Shown in pieces: positions 32,198-42,929 of a stretch of 64,000 nucleotides of DNA. Positions within the stretch are counted from its first letter, which is position 1, and every line of letters begins with the position of its first letter. This DNA comes from Coleophoma eucalyptorum. Taxonomy: Eukaryota > Ascomycota > Leotiomycetes > Helotiales > Dermateaceae. A program made the position numbers and the translations under genes. The stretch spans positions 253,255 to 317,254 of the forward strand of contig JALRME010000028.1 of NCBI GenBank assembly GCA_026120035.1, written 5' to 3'. The notes under the pieces are model-generated. The model worked only from the letters and a program-made list of their open reading frames with translations, ran no database searches and was not told the DNA's origin.

Positions 32198-34065
32198 TCA
32201 AACATCCACCAGAGTCTCCTCCTGTGCAGCTCCGTTGCCGTTTGACTTGGGTGCCTCAGTGTTGTCCTTGGTGTCCTTGTTTCCGGCTCTTTCCTTGCCC
32301 TTCTGCGCGCTTCTCTGGTAGAACTCGGCCAATACCTTGGATGGGATACGGTTGAGAAGCTCCTTAGGGTAGATACGGAGCAAGCTCCAGGCTTGGTCAA
32401 GTGACTCGTAAATGGTTCGTGATTCGTATGCGGACTGTGAGATAAAAGTACGCTCAAACTTCTCCAAAAACTCCAAGGAAAGCTTGTCCTCGGAAGACAA
32501 GGCCTCCTCTCCAACGACTGCCTTCATGGCTGCAGCATCACGACCAATAGCATACTTGGCATACAGCTGGTTGGAAACATCGCCGTGATCTTTGCGCGTG
32601 TGTCCCTCACCAATGGCAGACTTCATGAGACGAGACAAGGATGGCAAAACGTTAATGGGTGGGTAGACACCACGGTTGTACAGTTGACGATCGATGAAAA
32701 TCTGTCCCTCCGTAATATAACCCGTCAAATCGGGAATTGGGTGAGTGATATCGTCGTTAGGCATGGTCAAGATAGGAATCTGAGTGATGGATCCATTTCG
32801 GCCCTCGACACGACCAGCACGCTCGTAGATAGTCGACAAATCCGTGTACATGTAACCTGGGTAACCACGACGACCTGGCACTTCTTCACGAGCAGCTGAG
32901 ACCTCACGAAGAGCATCACAGTATGCGGTCAAATCAGTGAGAATGACCAAAACGTGCTTCTCAAGTTGGTAGGCGTAGTACTCGGCGGTTGTAAGAGCAA
33001 GACGAGGGGTAATGATACGTTCGATACTGCGGGTTGTTAGCTAGCACAATGACAGCAGAGAGATTTCCTTACGTTGGATCGTTGGCCAAGTTCAAGAAAA
33101 GGGTAACACGCTCCAAACTTCCATTCTCTTCGAAATCGCGGGTAAAGAAACGAGCAGTTTCCAAGTTAACACCCATGGCAGCGAAGACAATAGAGAAGTT
33201 CTCCTCGTGTCCATCATGAACACCCTTATTTGTAACACCCTGCTTTTGGACCAAGCCAGCCTGTCTACAAATTTGTGCCGCAATTTCGTTGTGGGGAAGA
33301 CCTGAGGCAGAGAAAATGGGAATCTTTTGACCACGGGCAATGGAGTTCATGGTATCAATCGCAGAAATACCCGTGGAAATCATTTCTTCGGGGTAAACCT
33401 AGAAGTGTCAGAAGATACGCAACCCCCTATTCATGTACGAAGAACTCACTCGAGAGTATGGGTTGATAGGAGAACCGTTAATGTCCAAGTACTCCTCTGC
33501 GAGAACCTTTGGTCCTTTGTCAATAGCCCTTCCGGATCCATCAAAAATACGACCCAGCATATCCTCGGAGACACCAAGCTTCAAGCTGTGACCAGTGAAC
33601 TCGACTTTGGACTGCGCGCATGTCAGTCTCCATATTTACTTGCAATGACCATGGTCCCCACCTTCTTAACATCGATACCTGACGTTCCTTCGAATACCTA
33701 ATATCTGGTCAACATCGGCGGTGAGATCGTGCCCTTAAAAGTGCTGTACCTGAACGACGGCTCGGCTTCCTGGAGAAGACTTGATTAGCATGCTATTAGA
33801 TGACACAATCTAGATCTGCCTACCTCTAGCCTCCAGCACCTGTCCAGATCTCTCAGTGCCATCTGGCAGAGTCAAGGTGACAATCTCATTGTATCTTGGA
33901 AATTTGACCTGCGCAACCAATCAGTCCTCCTGTGAGACACTAGAAGCCTCTCATATCAAGACGTACATTCTCGAGGATAACCAAAGGACCGTTGATACCT
34001 CCAATGGTGTTATAACGCAATCGAGGTGTTACACTGTATGACGACGACTCTCGTGGATCTCCCAT
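32198..34065 (-). CDS. VMA2: V-type ATPase subunit B
   Basis: Seven exons in transcript order: 34065-33967, 33908-33824, 33769-33750, 33697-33662, 33611-33450, 33398-33073 and 33026-32198, giving 518 aa. This is the nucleotide-binding but non-catalytic B subunit of the vacuolar proton pump V1 sector. Nearly every segment is conserved: [116 protein letters not shown], the [21 protein letters not shown] block and the [10 protein letters not shown] block. The C-terminus is charged. Exons 3 and 4 are only 20 and 36 nt. All phases close to the expected family sequence. The Gly after ARG and the SRAVVQ segment come entirely from the 20-nt exon and its borders. Confidence 0.97.
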
Positions 34066-35799
34066 GATTGGCAGTCCCTTTTCAGGCTGGTTTCACCGAG
34101 GAGAATAGTAGGTCGGCGGGAGCTCTACAAAAGCTCTGGCCAATGATGACAGGTAAAGTTGGGATCTGTAGGAGCTTCGGAGGGGAGAGGCTGGTCGTTC
34201 GAAGTTGCTGCTTGGGAGCTTAGCTTGCGATAACCTTAGCCGAATTTCGAGGTGCTAGATGGGGGTTAGCTCTATCACGTGAGTCCCAGTCCAACTTTTG
34301 GAGTGCCTGCTGACTGTCGACTGCTTAATCCGCTTCACCTCGCTTTCAGCTTTCTCTTCATGCTATTGCAGATCCTAACGGCGCTGCGCCAAAGCTTACT
34401 AATAATGCCTATCGTCGTTGATTGATAAGATATAAAATATTTTTGCGAAGTTCAGCATTGCTCTTCCGTTGATCCTCCTTCGCCTTAGCGCAGGTGATAA
34501 CAATAGTATCCACCGGCCTCGCCATAAAATACTTGCAATCCACTTGTATTTGACTCCAAGTCAATGTCATCGAATGCCATAACCTTCTCGGTTTATGCAG
34601 TGTTGCTAAGCGCCTTAAACCCATGTTCTTGGAGCAAATATACAACTTCATTCCTTCATAGACATGTTTGATCCAGCACAGATCCATTTTAACGGGAGGA
34701 TGCTACTCCTTCGAGTCCTTCAGACATGGCTCGCACACCGCTGCTAGAGGTATCTGAGGCACTGAGGTGGATTTTTACATTGTTGTCTGAAAAGTCCTCA
34801 AGAAGTTCATATCGCTACTCAATCGTGCTCGTTGATATGGGTCTGAAGCCAATCCAAGGTTGGTGATGTGTCGATCTAAATATTGACATGACCTTCGATT
34901 CCTGATACGTCCATATCGAAAGAAACCTGCTATCAGGACAGTAAACACGTACATAGACAAGTGTGTTGCGAATATATTCCATTTCCTTGTTGTAGATCTC
35001 TTGGAAATAAATCACACCAATTGGAACGTACTTTGCACATAGAAGCACTCCAAGATCACGAGCAAAGGCGAGACATCAGGAACGAACCCTTGGCAGATCC
35101 CACTACGCACAACCTATCCAAAACTCCAAGACGTTAGACAACCCTTGCAATTGCAAACTCAGCTCTGGATCGATCCCAGATGTTGCATTCCTGAACACGA
35201 GATTGCTCTCAAACACGGCCATACAGAGCGTCGAGTTGATTGCTTGCATATTAATAGCTTCCATATAGAGGCCTTAGCGAGGGAGGGGCCTTGTATAAAA
35301 ATATAGTGCTCGACGTTCGACATGCAACAAAACGAGGCACGATGGGTGTATGGTGGTCCTGCTTAAGTAAGGGCCATACTAATCGAGAATCTCAGTTCCT
35401 CTAAGAGGTTGAAAAAAAATGTCATTCAATTTATGGATGACATACTGCAGGTCACTATGTAAAAAGGGCTGCAGCCATCGGAACTCGCTGTCAATTCTTA
35501 CGTAAGCGCGAATACGACCTTATCGTGGCTATTGTTATCACAACCGTGGCAGCGTGGTTATCGTTCCGAGTCCACAAACGAATTAGAAGTCATATCATCG
35601 GTACTCCATGCCTAACACTCCTTGTATCTGTCTGGGAAGTGCTCAACTAAACATTCAAGAACATCTAGAAGGGTTCAATTATATATAGCTATTAGACTTC
35701 TTTCGTCTTTGATCTATACTACAACATGCACGGCATAATTGTACGATAGCTCATACAAAATTACTCCTACACCACTACGAGCAGAAAGAGATAGACAAT
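34066..35799. other. Intergenic region upstream of Vma2, with decayed gene
   Basis: 1.73 kb. About 34066-34390 should be the Vma2 promoter and leader. From about 34400 to 35290 a broken minus-strand coding sequence is visible (separate entry). The remainder up to 35799 is AT-rich without further signal. Confidence 0.45.
34399..35290 (-). pseudogene. Decayed protein-coding gene, frameshifted
   Basis: On the minus strand, protein-like text continues across changes of frame and stop codons. One frame reads VPIGVIYFQEIYNKEMEYI and RVYCPDSRFLSIWTYQESKV. A second frame then continues DRHITNLGLASDPYQRARL with SSDMNFLR. The first frame resumes with EDFSDNNVKIHLSASDT and leads to SSRLKWICAGSN. Upstream, ESNLVFRNATSGIDPELSLQL lies before a stop. 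At least two frame changes and several stops separate the pieces, so no intact product is possible. The original family was not identified; the pattern suggests an orphan fungal protein of 300 or more residues. Introns cannot explain all breaks because the frame switches occur inside conserved-looking text without splice signals. Confidence 0.5.
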
Positions 35800-36603
35800 A
35801 TGGATGAACAGCGACGTACTCAGATTGCAACTGCACTACACCATCATCGCGAAACGGTACTTTGATATAACATCTTCTTGCTACGTATTATAGCAGAAGG
35901 CGTAGAAGTCGTTAGAATACAGCCGAGTTCAGCCAAAATGCTAGATTTGCGAGAATTATGTGAAGAACTTCGAGGCACTCTTCCAGAAACCGTTAACGCG
36001 CAAGATCTACTTAGCGATAATACACGCGCTAAGATTATTAGAAAGGCCGAACTAGACGGAGTTTCTTATTATCCAGTTAACTTAAGACAAAGAGAGGAAT
36101 ACTTTACTGCTATCCGTACGCGTATTATAGAGAAGAACATCGAGGTAGCAGAATTTTCTCCGGCTGACTTAGAGTGTCTTTGTACGCTCGTTAGCAGTAT
36201 TACTGGTCTAAGGCTAACGGATCTCGGATTGGCAAACCAATTCGATTTTATATCTCCTATTGAAGATCATAATCTAACAGATATGGTACAAAATGTTACT
36301 GTACCTATTCGGGACGAAGGAGAAAGGTACAATGAGTTAACGTTTGTTTGGGAAGACTGGGAGATTGCTATAGCATTTAAAACTGGCGGCGGTCCACGTA
36401 GCTGGGGCGGCTCTTACGCCCTCTATTGCCGTAATAAGGACCATGAACTATGGAAGTGGAGGTACAGTGTTCATGACGAAGATTGGTGTAGCGATGTCTA
36501 TGATAACGTTGAAGGATTTCTTGGCTTCTATGCTCACTTCACAGAAGAAACAGAGGAAAATATCAGGAAGGATGTTAGAAGTGTTGTTAATCGACGAGAT
36601 TAA
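35800..36603 (+). CDS. AT-rich orphan protein, 5' end uncertain
   Basis: The open frame from 35878 to 36603 has no ATG until 35938 (221 aa from there). A longer model starts at the ATG 35800 (MDEQRRTQIATALHHHRET), uses an intron 35857-35922 and rejoins at PSSAKMLDLRELCEELRG, giving 245 aa; the phases fit but the acceptor is ordinary. I recognise no family. The C-terminal half has FVWEDWEIAIAFKTGGGPRSWGGSYALYCRN and LWKWRYSVHDEDWCSDVYDNVEGFLGFYAHF, rich in Trp/Tyr and acidic residues, loosely recalling SMI1/KNR4-type fungal proteins. Codons end mostly in A/T (many TTA, ATT, AGA), unlike the GC-ending neighbours such as Vma2 and Dph1. A recent or horizontally moved origin, or relaxed selection, is possible. 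Confidence 0.55.
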
Positions 36604-37537
36604 TAATAAATAATAAATAACCTAAATAAACAAGTTTACATATGGAGTACTGCACTAATAGGTTCCACACGTCCATGCCTTATCGGAAATCGTAGTATCC
36701 TCTAAATGGTCGTACAATAATCTTTTCCAAAATTAAGCTAATTGACTACCCTAGCTATGACTAGTCTCCTGAATTGCCTAGGTAGGCAAGCACCACTAGC
36801 ACCTCAAGGTAGTATATAAACTGCGTAAGTCTCAGCCGTATGTCTAAGCTCACCTAATGTCCTTTTGCAACCTTCAAGAGCTTGTCTGGATAGATTTTCA
36901 TCAGAGTGACGAGGCTTAGTGAGTGCAATGTCAATAAGTGCTATACTCATGCTCCATGACAACAATTGTATAGTAGCCATTGTGCGACGTTGAATCTTCT
37001 GGTTTTCCTCGGTAGAAATATACAAAATGCCGGTGTATCGATGTGGTACAAGTGAGAATACAGTGACAGTTCACCCCGTATTAAAGGCCCTGGTGTCCCC
37101 GAAGGCTCTGCAAGGCTGGCTGGGGTGGATCTCACTTACCTGAATTTGATTGTGGTTAGAGCTGTGTATATTTTTGGAATCTAGTGGCCATAAAAATGAT
37201 CTGAAAAGTTGTGAATGGGCTGATGTAACATAAAGAAATGTCGCGGTTCTGGAGAAATACAAAGGTGGAATTGAGGTGAGACTCGGCTCTCTTGTAAGTT
37301 GGGCGTTGTGATCTCCTGTCGGATCTCAGCCTCCAAGGAGCCCCTGTACCAACAAGGATTAACATGCAGTGTGACTATCATCCTTTTGGTTGAGTCATTT
37401 TTCGGTGACCTGAAATTGCATATCTTCTGCGAAATACGGAGTATATAAATTCTCCATTGACTTGCGCGCGGATAAGCATGCCTGCTTCTCCACCGGCCTT
37501 GTGAATTTTTGGGTACTTCAATAAAGTGACGATTCCC
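36604..37537. other. Intergenic region
   Basis: 934 bp between two plus-strand genes. It begins with an AT-rich AATAAATAATAAATAAC string right after the stop codon, likely part of the 3' end. Small minus-strand frames (60-78 codons) lack motifs. The right end should hold the promoter of the two-TM membrane protein. Confidence 0.4.
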
Positions 37538-38524
37538 ATGGAGGAAATCATGTCAGTGACAGACTGCAAATTCCCATTCTCTAAGGACCACGAGCTGAAT
37601 AGCGAACTCAACACCTCAGGCGATGCCCAAGCTTTGCCGGGTTATCCACACTTGTCATTACAAGACACTCTGGAGATGTACGCCTTTCTTCAAGAGGATC
37701 TTTGCACGCCAACTCTAGAGAAACTTGCTCCTTATCTGTGGTGGATGTCCACACAATCCAGTGCAAACATCGGGTCACTCCATCACCAGGCTGTCAAGTT
37801 TCGAGAGATCGTTCTCTCAGAGAACCCCGAGCTTCATCTCGTCTGGTACTATGATAAGATTTTCATCAAACCCATACCAAAATATCTACTGTCGCACGAC
37901 TTCTGGAAGAAATATATATTGTCCACCACGGACTCGGAAGCGGACCACAGGCTGCTCCTAAGGTCATCGCTGGGGTTTATTCGTACATATCGGTACTTGG
38001 TGAAACATGAGTCGGATTTTGATATTGCCAAGGAGAAGCGACTGATACCGTCCACAATAACTTGGGAGCAATTTGCGAGGTTCAAATCAGACCTGAATAC
38101 CATCGAAGATATCCATGTGAGTGACCGATATGGCTATGGGGAAGTTCGGCTATCGCGGTTGAATTTTTACATCAAGTTCCTGCTTGGTAGAAGCACCTTC
38201 CATAAAGTCCATGGACAATATGAATCATATTTTGCAAGGTTCTATGGGCCTCTCTTCTTCATTTTTGGCATGATCTCACTTCTTTTAAGCGCTCTGCAAG
38301 TTGAGATGACCGTGGAGCCCCTTGTGGCTAATCAATGGCCCAGATTCTGGACCTTTTCTCGTTGGCTTGGTGTTCTATTTACGGGATTCGTGTTTTTCCT
38401 CCTGTTCATCTTGTTATCAGTGCTTCTTGGCAAGATATTCATGGAATGGCAATTCGCTTTGCGGGATCGGCGCAGAAAGTTGCACAGACTCGATATGGAG
38501 TCGAAAAGACAGCAAGCTGTCTGA
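37538..38524 (+). CDS. Two-TM membrane protein of unknown function (DUF6601-like)
   Basis: A single exon of 328 aa. The N-terminal about 230 residues are soluble. Two strong hydrophobic segments near the C-terminus (FYGPLFFIFGMISLLLSALQV and WLGVLFTGFVFFLLFILLSVLLG) are followed by a basic tail. The layout with SRLNFYIKF before the first TM resembles a family common in Pezizomycotina that I associate with DUF6601; this is recalled from general pattern, not checked. Function unknown. The open frame starts at a GTG (37526); the first ATG is at 37538 (MEEIMSVTD). Confidence 0.75.
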   Translation: MEEIMSVTDCKFPFSKDHELNSELNTSGDAQALPGYPHLSLQDTLEMYAFLQEDLCTPTLEKLAPYLWWMSTQSSANIGSLHHQAVKFREIVLSENPELHLVWYYDKIFIKPIPKYLLSHDFWKKYILSTTDSEADHRLLLRSSLGFIRTYRYLVKHESDFDIAKEKRLIPSTITWEQFARFKSDLNTIEDIHVSDRYGYGEVRLSRLNFYIKFLLGRSTFHKVHGQYESYFARFYGPLFFIFGMISLLLSALQVEMTVEPLVANQWPRFWTFSRWLGVLFTGFVFFLLFILLSVLLGKIFMEWQFALRDRRRKLHRLDMESKRQQAV

Positions 38525-38855
38525 TAGCAGTTGATTGTCAGATTTTAGAATTTCAACCTCTTCTCTTAGTAACCGTGAAATCTCTGAAGCATATGCACCG
38601 CTGACTGCTTGTCTACCCACTAAGAGCCAAGATAGTTTCATTAAGTAAAATGCAATACCATGGCTATTTAGGAAGATCATCTATAAAGGTGGCAGGGAAC
38701 CAGAGCAATCTAGGCCGCCTATTGCCGAGCGGGACCTCCTTAAGGTAAAACGGTGGCACAAGCTTTCCCCGCATTATTTCGACTAACTGTCTTCCGATAC
38801 ATCTTCCAGCAACATCATACCACTACACTTGACAATGACAAAATAAACCATTACA
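38525..38855. other. Intergenic region before HMG-CoA lyase
   Basis: 331 bp between two plus-strand genes: the 3' flank of the membrane-protein gene, then the promoter and C/A-rich leader of the HMG-CoA lyase gene. Nothing else was seen. Confidence 0.45.
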
Positions 38856-39980
38856 ATGCTACGGCCACTTCTTCGTCGTAGCACTTTCAACCCTTTAAGG
38901 CTACGTACTCTAGCAACAGCCTCTGACCCAACGATTCAAGCTACCCCACCACATCAAAGCAACTGCGTGCGAATCGTGGAAGTTGGCCCTCGCGATGGAT
39001 TACAGAACGAGAAGAAGGCAATTCCTCTACAGACGAAGCTGCAACTTATAGAGAGGCTTGCTAGGACAGGACTGCAGGACATTGAAGCCGGCAGTTTCGT
39101 TGCTCCGAAATGGGTGCCACAGGTTCGTACAGCGTGTTTGTATCCAGAGTGTTTATGCTGACGAAAGTGCTAGATGGCAGACTCCGATTCCATCCTCTCG
39201 CACATTCTTACCACCCCTCCGGTATCTACTAATAGCATGCGCTATTCCTTCCTCGCGCCGAACATGAAGGGATTTCAGAATGCCGCCTCCATCCTTGAAC
39301 AAATTTCCGCAAGCCGCCCTTCCGAGGGTATAAAAGATCCAAAGATTGAGATCTCCGTCTTCGCAGCTGCGACCGAGAGTTTCAGCCAAAAGAACTTGAA
39401 CTGCGACATAGCAACTAGTCTAGAGAAGTTTCGCCCTGTGGTACAAGGCGCGCGAGCAAAAGGATTGAGGGTCCGGGCATACATATCCGTTGTTTTGGGT
39501 TGCCCGTTCGAGGGCTATGATGTGGACCCAAGAAAAGTTGCGGAGATTGCTACGGATCTGCTGGAGATGGGTGCAGACGAGATCGCGCTGGGAGACACCA
39601 CAGGCATGGGAACTGCCCCGAGGACTTCAGAGCTCCTAAGAGCCATGCAAGCAGCGGGCGTCAGGACCGAGGATATTGCTATGCATTTTCATGATACGTA
39701 CGGTCAGGCCCTGGTGAATACGGCAGTGAGCCTCGAGCATGGAATTCGTACGTTTGACTCAAGTGTTGGCGGTCTGGGTGGTTGTCCATACAGTCCTGGC
39801 GCTACGGGAAATGTCAGTACGGAGGACATGGTGTATTTTATGGAGAGCTTAGGTATGGATTGTGGGGATGTTGATTTGGAGGCATTGAGTGATGTTGGGA
39901 AGTGGATTACACAGGAAATTGGCAAGGAGAACGCGAGTAGTGTTGGAAAAGCCTTGCTGGGGCGTAGACAAAAACTATGA
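38856..39980 (+). CDS. Hydroxymethylglutaryl-CoA lyase
   Basis: Two exons, 38856-39122 and 39174-39980, giving 357 aa. It cleaves HMG-CoA to acetyl-CoA and acetoacetate in leucine breakdown. The N-terminus (MLRPLLRRSTFNPLRLRTLATAS) is a basic mitochondrial presequence. The TIM-barrel marks are VEVGPRDGLQNEKK, EAGSFVAPKWVPQ, the metal/catalytic HFHDTYGQAL segment, GDTTGMGT and the signature SSVGGLGGCPYSPGATGNVSTED with the active-site Cys. The intron falls exactly after KWVPQ and its removal restores the MADSD segment. The usual length of about 300-350 residues fits. Confidence 0.95.
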
Positions 39981-40628
39981 TATTAGAGCATATATGGAGA
40001 ACCTGATCTAAGATAATTCGAGAATATCCTTGATTGGGAAATTCCAGGCATTACCGGAACAGGAGCGTACATGTAATATTTTCATAATTCTATGGTTGAA
40101 ACAGGGTATAATTATCGAGCCTAAAACTCAGAACAAGAGATTGATATAAAGCTCAAGGATGCGTGGCAGACATAGACATAGGAATGTCCTTGAAAGAAAC
40201 CCAAAAACAAATCATCAGGTTATAAGGCCTGAGAAAGTGCTTTTTCAAAATCAGCTTGAACAAACTCATTCCGAAGCCTGGAACTAGGCTAATATTGCCC
40301 TTGAACATTAGAAAGACTCAGCATTGTAATATACGATCTTGTAAAGTAACATATGAGACGGACAAATTCCCCAGAGAATCGGTGTTGGTGATAAAAGAAA
40401 TAACCATGGCCTTATAAGAAGTTTGGCGGAGTTCCTACTAGTTCCCACTCGAGGCACTCGAGCCACTCTTTTAAATCGCTTTGTCGTTCTACCCGACCGA
40501 GCCTAGTGATTAGGCGCGGCCGATGTGGCGTGGTGGGGTAATTTTTCTGGGATTTCAGCCTTTCGTAAGATATTGATCGAGATTCCCTCCACACCCTTCT
40601 TCATCGTCGTGATTTACAAAAGTTCAAG
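39981..40628. other. Intergenic region between HMG-CoA lyase and Dph1
   Basis: 648 bp: the 3' flank of the lyase gene, then the Dph1 promoter. No coding or repeat signal was recognised. Confidence 0.45.
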
Positions 40629-42011
40629 ATGGAAGAAGACAGAGCTGAAGGAAATCTTGGCATAGCTGCCGATATCGAAGAAAGAGCCGAAGCTGCCCAG
40701 AGGCAGCCAAAGAAGCGCTTCGTGGGCCGGAAGCAAGCAGCAGAAGCAGCCTTGAGAAGTGGACCAAATGATACTCAGGAGCATGACGGGACCATTCAAG
40801 GTATGCCGGACATGGCTGGGTATTTGCTTTGGGATATTTGCTGACACATCATGGAAGTTGCAAAGCCACGAAGAACACCACGTACCTTGAACCAAGTCCC
40901 ACCCGAGATCCTGAATGATCCCGATATCAACGCAGCAATTGCCCTACTACCTTCAAATTACTCCTTCGAACTCCACAAGACCATTCATCGTATCCGTACA
41001 AATGGGTCTAAGAAAGTTGCCTTGCAAATGCCAGAAGGCCTGCTTTTGTTCGCGACAACCATTTCCGACATCCTCACACAGTTCTGTCCAGGAATCGAGA
41101 CACTCATTATGGGAGATGTAACGTACGGAGCATGCTGCATAGATGACTACACTGCTCGAGCGCTGGGTTGTGATCTTCTGGTGCACTATGCACACTCTTG
41201 TCTCATTCCAGTGGATGTCACCAAGATCAAGACTCTTTACGTTTTCGTTGATATCAGTATCGATACGGCACATCTATTGTCTACCTTGGAAAAAAACTTT
41301 TCGACTGGAAAGACTATTGCTATGGTAGGAACCATCCAATTTAATGCTACATTGCACGGGATCAAGGCACCTCTAGAGAAGGCCGGATATAGAGTTCTAA
41401 TCCCCCAGATATCTCCACTCAGTAAAGGAGAAATCTTGGGATGCACATCACCTCGCTTGACATCCACAGATGGTGTTGATATCATCTTATATCTTGGTGA
41501 TGGAAGATTCCATCTGGAGAGCGCTATGATTCAAAACCCCTCGATACCAGCGTATCGATACGATCCATATTCAAGAAAGCTCACCCGCGAAACTTACAAT
41601 CACGCCGAGATGCATGGTCTTCGGCGAGACGCTATTTCTTCAGCAAAGAAAGCAAAGAAATGGGGTTTGATTCTTGGCTCACTGGGGCGACAAGGCAACC
41701 CACATACGTTGACACTTGTTGAAAAAAAATTGGAAGAGGCTGGAATACCATATGTTAATCTGCTATTGAGCGAGATTTTCCCAGGAAAGTTGGCTATGAT
41801 GGCAGATGTTGAGTGCTGGGTTCAGGTTGCGTGCCCAAGGTTGAGTATTGATTGGGGCTATGCCTTCGAGAGACCACTGTTGACGCCGTACGAAGCCCTG
41901 ATTGTCTTGAATGAAAAAGAAGATTGGGCAAAGGCTAATGACGATGTGTACCCTATGGATTATTATGGCAGGGAAGGCTTGGGTCGCACAAGACCTGCAG
42001 TAGCTGGGTGA
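40629..42011 (+). CDS. DPH1: Diphthamide biosynthesis protein 1 (Dph1)
   Basis: Two exons, 40629-40800 and 40858-42011, giving 441 aa. Dph1, with Dph2, transfers a 3-amino-3-carboxypropyl group from SAM to a histidine of elongation factor 2, the first step of diphthamide synthesis, by a non-classical radical-SAM [4Fe-4S] cluster. The three cluster cysteines are in place: [12 protein letters not shown] (about residue 150), [11 protein letters not shown] and [13 protein letters not shown]. Other family blocks are [35 protein letters not shown] and [13 protein letters not shown]. The acidic/Gln-rich N-terminus with KKRFVGRK is common to fungal and animal Dph1. The intron is phase 1. Confidence 0.97.
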
Positions 42012-42929
42012 AGTCAACCAACTATCGATGGCACATATTGGATCAGAGAAAATTGAACATGGGGCCTTATACGGATACAGACGTGAAAATATCGAAGCAG
42101 GCACACACTGCAATGCCTTAATCCTAGCTGACGGTTTAACAGTTGAGGAAGGATTACAAGAAATCGAGGCTTCACGATAACTTTCGCAAGTATGGTTTAG
42201 AGACAGGACGAGCATATGCGAAAGGGCTTGCGTACTCAGACAGTGTCTTGAGATTAGGAAAGTTGAGGAACGAATAGAGTTCATCAGGGGAAAGTTTTGG
42301 CCCTGATGATCAAAGTAAGGTACTATGCTGTAACTTAAACGAAAAACATCGATTCGCAGTCACGTGTCGTCGCAGTAGTTGAGCAGGCACGTTCAGGGAT
42401 CTGTTGGCTGTGGTGACAGCTGCTTTCACGAATCATATCTGGATTTGAATATACACTTTTCTTGTCACCAACGCGTTCCGGAAATAGCCATTGCGCTTCC
42501 ATTTGGTTCCTATCACATACCAACACTGCAGAGGATTTGATTTCGGCACCCCCAACCTGAGTGACCAACCTGTGTTCCACTTGTCTTGTCGCAGAGACCA
42601 TGTCAGGCTAGGCTATCATAGATGATCCACCCAACGCACCAACGCCTAAGATTGTCCGTAGTCCCCGTTATCATCGCACCTACACGCAGCGAATCCTACC
42701 CACTACAACCTTCAAAATAGCCTCAATCACGTCGCGCGTTGCCCATCCCTCCTCAACTAAGTCTGTAACAACCTACAGTACGGAGCACCCAAGCCTGCCC
42801 GGAGGAGGGACGTCAGCGCCTGAAGAGCACGAACAGTTCGAGCTTTCTGATTATCGCTACGTACGGGAGAGACAGCAGCGCGAAGAGAAGACTGCAGCGA
42901 AGAGAAAGTGGCTGGAGGAGCAGGACGAG
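42012..42929. other. Promoter/leader region of the phosphate transporter
   Basis: 918 bp. The last 318 nt (42612-42929) are open in the transporter frame without any ATG, and protein-like near the end (EEHEQFELSDYRYV, RERQQREEKTAAKRKW). A four-codon frame ATG-TCA-GGC-TAG at 42600-42611 lies in the same frame. This may be a 5' leader with a mini-uORF or an N-terminal extension. The left part should include the Dph1 3' end. Confidence 0.5.
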
